From Bacillota bacterium (GTDB lineage Bacteria > Bacillota > Bacilli > Bacillales_B > DSM-18226): 9,069 nt of DNA. The stretch covers positions 1 to 9,069 of the forward strand of contig JAUZQA010000134.1 of assembly GCA_030705665.1 (NCBI GenBank). Reading direction: 5' to 3'. How positions within the stretch are numbered: position 1 is the first letter of the stretch; each line of letters starts with the position of its first letter. The translations under genes were made by a program, and so were the position numbers. Below the pieces are notes generated by a model. The model saw only the letters and a list, made by a program, of their open reading frames with translations, was not told where the DNA came from and did not search any database. Shown here one piece after another: positions 5,446-9,069 of this stretch.

Positions 5446-7128
5446 GTGTCAATTACAGCATTAGATGGCAGGCGCTTTGCCGAGATGGTGATACAGGGTG
5501 CAAATCATCTATCAGCCAATGCCAAAATGGTAGACGCCTTAAATGTTTTTCCCGTTCCAGATGGTGATACGGGAACAAACATGAATTTATCAATAACCTC
5601 CGGAGCGAAAGAAGTTAAAAATAATATTCAAGAGCATATAGGAAATGTGGGTATATCACTTTCAAAAGGTTTATTAATGGGAGCACGCGGCAATTCAGGT
5701 GTGATTCTTTCTCAATTATTCCGCGGCTTTGCCAAGTCTATTGAAGGTAAAGAGACAATTACAGGAAGCGAATTTGCGCAAGCACTTGAAGCAGGTGTTC
5801 AAACGGCGTATAAGGCTGTAATGAAACCAGTAGAAGGAACGATTTTGACCGTTGCCAAAGATGCGGCGAGTAAAGCAGCTCTAGCAGCTCAAAAAACGGA
5901 TGATCTTGTAAAAATCATGGAAGATGTTTTAGCAGAAGCAAAAGCTTCTCTTAAAAGAACTCCAGACTTGCTGCCTGTTTTAAAAGAGGTAGGGGTTGTT
6001 GACAGCGGCGGTCAAGGACTTGTTTTAGTGTATGAGGGGTTTTTGGCTGAATTAAAAGGAGAGAAACTCCCAACCTCACCAGAAAACATTCCATCGATGA
6101 ATGAATTAGTAAATGCTGAACACCACAAAAGTGTGCAAAGCCATATCAATACAGAAGACATTATTTTTGGTTATTGTACTGAATTTATGGTCAAGTTTGA
6201 AAAAGACAAACTGGCAAAGCACCCATTTAAAGAAGAAGTATTTCGCAATGATCTAAGTGCATTAGGGGATTCCTTGCTTGTAATAGCGGACGATGAGCTT
6301 GTTAAAGTACATGTTCATTCTGAACAGCCGGGAACTGTTTTAAGTTATGGTCAGCGTTATGGAAGCCTCATTAATATCAAGATCGAAAATATGCGTCAGC
6401 AGCATACCAATATTGTCGGCGAATCGCATACACCGCTGGTTGCCGGGGAAGGGCAAACACAAAGCAACTTACAGGAATATGGAATCGTGACCGTTTCAAT
6501 GGGCTCAGGACTTGCTGACCTTTTCCGCAGCATTGGGGCCCATGAAGTGATTGAAGGCGGTCAAACAATGAATCCAAGTACAGAGGACATTGTTAAGGCC
6601 ATAAAAGCCGTGAATGCAAAAAAAGTCTTCATTCTGCCAAATAATAAAAATATCATTATGGCTGCAGAGCAGGCAAAGGATGTAAGTGAAGTGGAAATAT
6701 ACGTCATTCCATCTAAAACAGTTCCTCAAGGACTGTCAGCACTCCTTGCTTTTAATCCTGATTCAGATGTAACAGCTAATGAAAAAGCCATGACTCAAGC
6801 TTTGGGGCATGTAAAATCAGGGCAAATAACCTTTGCTGTCCGTGATACCCACATCGATGGTTTAGAAATTGAAAAGAATGACTTTATGGGCATTGCTGAA
6901 GGTAAAATTGCAGTTAAAGATAAAGAGAAACTTAAAGCAGCAGAAGGGTTGCTTGAGGAAATGCTTGATGAGGACTCTGAAATCTTAACGATCATTTATG
7001 GAGAAGACGTAAGCGAAGCAGAGGTACAGACTTTAACAGACTACGTAGAAGAACATTACGAAGATGTTGAAGTAGAAGTACATGATGGAAAACAGCCATT
7101 GTATTCATTTATCTTTTCTGTAGAATAA
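5446..7128 (+). CDS. fakA: Fatty acid kinase catalytic subunit FakA (YloV, DhaL/DegV-linked family)
   Basis: A 560-aa ATP-dependent kinase that phosphorylates fatty acids held by FakB (DegV-type) binding proteins. The acyl-phosphate feeds phospholipid synthesis through PlsX/PlsY. The N-terminal DhaL-like domain (about 1-200) holds the magnesium/ATP motif PVPDGDTGTNM (36-46; D39, D41), GARGNSGVILSQ (79-90), EGTILTV (130-136) and GVVDSGGQG (183-191). The middle domain has C244 and the HVH pair (H289, H291), which match the metal-binding cysteine and histidines described for S. aureus FakA. The C-terminal third is the regulatory domain, ending in an acidic stretch and QPLYSFIFSVE. The start is GTG at 5446 behind GAGGAGG (5432-5438). 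No fakB is in the window. A terminator follows 15 nt after the stop. Confidence 0.94.
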   Translation: MSITALDGRRFAEMVIQGANHLSANAKMVDALNVFPVPDGDTGTNMNLSITSGAKEVKNNIQEHIGNVGISLSKGLLMGARGNSGVILSQLFRGFAKSIEGKETITGSEFAQALEAGVQTAYKAVMKPVEGTILTVAKDAASKAALAAQKTDDLVKIMEDVLAEAKASLKRTPDLLPVLKEVGVVDSGGQGLVLVYEGFLAELKGEKLPTSPENIPSMNELVNAEHHKSVQSHINTEDIIFGYCTEFMVKFEKDKLAKHPFKEEVFRNDLSALGDSLLVIADDELVKVHVHSEQPGTVLSYGQRYGSLINIKIENMRQQHTNIVGESHTPLVAGEGQTQSNLQEYGIVTVSMGSGLADLFRSIGAHEVIEGGQTMNPSTEDIVKAIKAVNAKKVFILPNNKNIIMAAEQAKDVSEVEIYVIPSKTVPQGLSALLAFNPDSDVTANEKAMTQALGHVKSGQITFAVRDTHIDGLEIEKNDFMGIAEGKIAVKDKEKLKAAEGLLEEMLDEDSEILTIIYGEDVSEAEVQTLTDYVEEHYEDVEVEVHDGKQPLYSFIFSVE

Positions 7129-7143
7129 ATGAAATGTTAAAAT

Positions 7144-7171
7144 AAGAAGGGAAGAGATTCCCTTCTTTTTT
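7144..7171 (+). terminator. Rho-independent terminator of yloU-fakA
   Basis: AAGAAGGGAA (7144-7153) and TTCCCTTCTT (7158-7167) form a 10-bp perfect stem with a GAGA loop, followed by more T residues to 7171. recG begins only 79 nt further on, and no convincing promoter lies in between, so recG probably relies on read-through or on a promoter I cannot recognise. Confidence 0.88.
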
Positions 7172-7189
7172 ACATGATTAAAAACTTTT

Positions 7190-7253
7190 AAGGGAGGGTT
7201 GGCGGCAGCACCGACCTAGAGAATCGAATCGGTGGACCGGTCAAATATCGTGA
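7190..7253 (+). pseudogene. Probable relic of the 3' end of sdaAA (L-serine dehydratase alpha chain)
   Basis: Codons from 7193 read GGLAAAPT and then hit TAG at 7217-7219. As I recall it, the C-terminus of Bacillus SdaAA runs GGLAATPTGRELE, and sdaAB-sdaAA sit between fakA and recG in B. subtilis. After the stop the same frame reads RIE. If two bases were lost just after the APT codons, the +1-shifted continuation reads RE and stays open to a TGA at 7251-7253. That TGA overlaps the recG GTG as GTGA, the kind of junction expected for coupled genes. Everything upstream of about 7190 has no similarity I can see, so nearly all of sdaAB-sdaAA is gone. The match is short; chance similarity is the alternative. 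Confidence 0.5.
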
Positions 7254-9069
7254 ATGAGAATCTAACACAAGCGGTTACGATATTAAAAGGGATCGGCGAA
7301 GAAACAGCCGAGTCCCTTGCAGAAATGAAAATTCACACAGTAAATGATCTTTTAGAATATTTTCCTTATCGTTATGAAGACTATCGGCTTCGCGATTTAG
7401 CCGAGGTAAACCATGATGAAAGAGTGACGGTTGAAGGGAAGGTTCATAGTGAACCTTCTCTTGTCTATTATGGGAAAAAAAAATCCAGATTAACAGTGCG
7501 TCTTTTAGTTGGGCGCTATTTAATCCAAGTTGTTTTTTTTAATCAACCATATCTAAAACCGAAATTAGCAATGAACGAAACTGTTACAGTTACGGGGAAA
7601 TGGGACCAGCATCGGCAAACGATTACGGGAAGCGAGCTAAATACGGGGCCCTATACAAAAGTAAAAGACTTCGAACCTGTATATGCTCTAAAAGGTAAAA
7701 TTACAATGAAAGGAATTCGCAAGTTTATTCAACTTGCGTTCCACCAGTATGGACATCTTATTGATGAGACGCTTCCTGAAGCCTTTTTGAAAAAATACCG
7801 TTTGTTGAATCGTCGTGAAGCGTATCGAGCCATGCATTTTCCAATGAATCAAGAAGATTTGAAGCAGGCAAGACGAAGACTTGTTTACGAGGAATTTCTC
7901 TACTTTCAGTTAAAAATACAGGCTCTAAGAAAATTTGAGAGAGAACATTCTTTAGGCTTGCAGCAAAATTATCAGCTGCCACAATTAAAGGAATTTATTG
8001 ATTCCTTGGCATTTCCGCTTACAAATGCGCAAAAAAGAGTTGTGAATGAAATCTTAAAAGATTTAAAATCACCATATCGAATGAACCGCCTACTCCAAGG
8101 GGATGTTGGCTCGGGGAAAACGGTAGTAGCGGCAATTGCCTTATATGCCAGTGTTACAGCCGGGTATCAAGGTGCCTTGATGGTTCCGACAGAAATATTG
8201 GCTGAACAACATGCTGAGTCATTAAACGAAATGTTAGACCCTTTTGGGGTTAGATGTGCCCTCTTGACCAGCTCGATAAAAGGAAAGCAGCGAAAAGAGT
8301 TGTTATCACAGCTTGCCCAAGGTGAGATTGATGTTTTAATTGGAACGCATGCTTTGATTCAGGATGAGGTAACATTCCATAAACTTGGCTTGGTCATAAC
8401 AGATGAACAGCATCGATTTGGAGTCGAACAACGCAGGGTTCTCCGCGAAAAAGGGGAAAATCCCGATGTTTTGTTTATGACGGCAACCCCAATCCCAAGG
8501 ACACTGGCTATCACTGTTTTTGGGGAAATGGATGTCTCGATTATAGATGAAATGCCTGCGGGCAGGAAAACAGTTGAAACATATTGGGCCAAACAGGATA
8601 TGCTAGACCGAGTATTGGGGTTTATGGAAAAAGAATTGCGGAAAGGCCGCCAAGGGTACGTAATTTGTCCCTTGATTGAGGAATCAGAAAAGTTAGATGT
8701 CCAAAATGCGATTGATGTCCACAGCACTTTAACACATTATTTTCAAAATCGGTACAAAGTAGGTCTCATGCATGGGCGCTTAAATGCCGATGAAAAAGAG
8801 GCTGTTATGAGTGAATTTAAAGCCAACAATCTGCAGGTGCTTGTGTCGACAACAGTCATTGAAGTTGGAGTAAACGTCCCGAATGCAACCATCATGGTGA
8901 TCTATGATGCTGAACGGTTTGGCCTTTCACAGCTCCATCAGCTGCGCGGTCGAGTTGGCCGTGGCGGTGAACAGTCTTACTGTATCCTTTTAGCTGATCC
9001 AAAATCAGACGTTGGAAAGGAAAGAATGAAAATAATGACCGAGACGACGGATGGTTTTGTTCTTAGTGA
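7250..9069 (+). CDS. recG: ATP-dependent DNA helicase RecG (3' truncated by window)
   Basis: 606 complete codons are open to the window end. About 75 residues are missing, given a usual length near 682. RecG is a superfamily 2 branch-migrating helicase that regresses stalled forks and processes recombination junctions. The N-terminal wedge/OB domain includes YFPYRYEDY and HDERVTVEGKVHSEPS. The helicase motifs are GDVGSGKT (284-291, Walker A), DEQH (385-388), TATPIPRT (411-418), VGLMHGRL, STTVIEVGVNVPNATIMV and QLRGRVGRG (564-572). I chose the GTG at 7250 (MNENLTQAVTILKGIG) because the frame has a stop at 7217-7219. The only other upstream start, GTG 7232, has no ribosome binding site. The chosen start also lacks a good one; the nearest G-rich run (GGTGG, 7231-7235) is 14 nt away. 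This may reflect loss of the upstream sdaAA cistron. Confidence 0.95.
   Translation, partial: MNENLTQAVTILKGIGEETAESLAEMKIHTVNDLLEYFPYRYEDYRLRDLAEVNHDERVTVEGKVHSEPSLVYYGKKKSRLTVRLLVGRYLIQVVFFNQPYLKPKLAMNETVTVTGKWDQHRQTITGSELNTGPYTKVKDFEPVYALKGKITMKGIRKFIQLAFHQYGHLIDETLPEAFLKKYRLLNRREAYRAMHFPMNQEDLKQARRRLVYEEFLYFQLKIQALRKFEREHSLGLQQNYQLPQLKEFIDSLAFPLTNAQKRVVNEILKDLKSPYRMNRLLQGDVGSGKTVVAAIALYASVTAGYQGALMVPTEILAEQHAESLNEMLDPFGVRCALLTSSIKGKQRKELLSQLAQGEIDVLIGTHALIQDEVTFHKLGLVITDEQHRFGVEQRRVLREKGENPDVLFMTATPIPRTLAITVFGEMDVSIIDEMPAGRKTVETYWAKQDMLDRVLGFMEKELRKGRQGYVICPLIEESEKLDVQNAIDVHSTLTHYFQNRYKVGLMHGRLNADEKEAVMSEFKANNLQVLVSTTVIEVGVNVPNATIMVIYDAERFGLSQLHQLRGRVGRGGEQSYCILLADPKSDVGKERMKIMTETTDGFVLS

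Noticed and set aside
7190..7219. A short gene or leader peptide starting at TTG 7199 after AAGGGAGGG
   Set aside because: The TTG directly abuts the purine run, so there is no spacing for initiation, and the frame stops after six codons. The stretch is better explained as coding relic GGLAAAPT.
7254..7265. ATG at 7254 as the recG start
   Set aside because: It is out of frame with RecG and stops after three codons (ATG AGA ATC TAA).
8359..8727. 122-codon open frame on the minus strand inside recG
   Set aside because: It lies entirely opposite the conserved helicase motifs of recG, has no recognisable protein features, and is explained as an antisense shadow of a real coding frame.
1..9069. 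CRISPR arrays, phage or transposon genes, toxin-antitoxin pairs, tRNA or rRNA
   Set aside because: I looked on both strands and saw no regularly spaced repeats, no transposase or integrase motifs, and no RNA gene signatures. The coding regions are accounted for by housekeeping and sporulation genes plus one CoA-transferase.

Overview
The window looks like chromosome from a low-GC, endospore-forming Firmicute of the family Bacillaceae (Bacillus, Neobacillus or a close relative). The evidence is a complete spoVM, strong AGGAGG-type ribosome binding sites, several GTG starts, and the gene order end of prkC - rsgA - rpe - thiN - spoVM - rpmB (reversed) - yloU - fakA (yloV) - recG. Apart from two differences this is the B. 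subtilis prkC-to-recG order as I remember it. I could run no database search, so comparisons with other genomes are from memory.

Layout. Positions 1-108 are the last codons of a PASTA-type Ser/Thr kinase (prkC). rsgA (197-1078) and rpe (1083-1727) are nearly contiguous. A hairpin terminator or attenuator separates them from thiN (1781-2428). A 16-bp palindrome follows thiN, then the 27-codon sporulation gene spoVM (2522-2605) and its terminator. Next comes a short hairpin that resembles the two ends of a common Bacillaceae intergenic repeat joined without the middle. rpmB lies on the minus strand (2805-2993) with its own terminator. A 390-bp intergenic region with structured, repeat-rich DNA leads into a succinate CoA-transferase/acetyl-CoA hydrolase family gene (3384-4904), which ends at a very strong terminator. 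A good sigma-A promoter then drives yloU-fakA (5068-7128), again closed by a terminator. recG begins at 7250 and runs off the end.

Differences from the B. subtilis order. (1) The CoA-transferase unit, with its own leader and terminator, sits between rpmB and yloU. (2) The serine dehydratase genes sdaAB-sdaAA, expected between fakA and recG, are missing. The short fakA-recG gap still encodes GGLAAAPT, which resembles the C-terminal end of SdaAA. This suggests a deletion that left a fossil and took away the upstream cistron that recG would normally follow.

Functions. Most genes are housekeeping: ribosome assembly (RsgA, L28), pentose phosphate metabolism (Rpe), thiamine cofactor supply (ThiN), fatty acid salvage (FakA), a cell-envelope-associated Asp23-type protein (YloU), DNA repair (RecG) and spore coat assembly (SpoVM). 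I see no CRISPR array, transposase, phage gene, tRNA or rRNA, and no convincing new multi-gene system. The most interesting parts are non-coding: the CoA-transferase leader, the collapsed repeat and the sdaAA relic.
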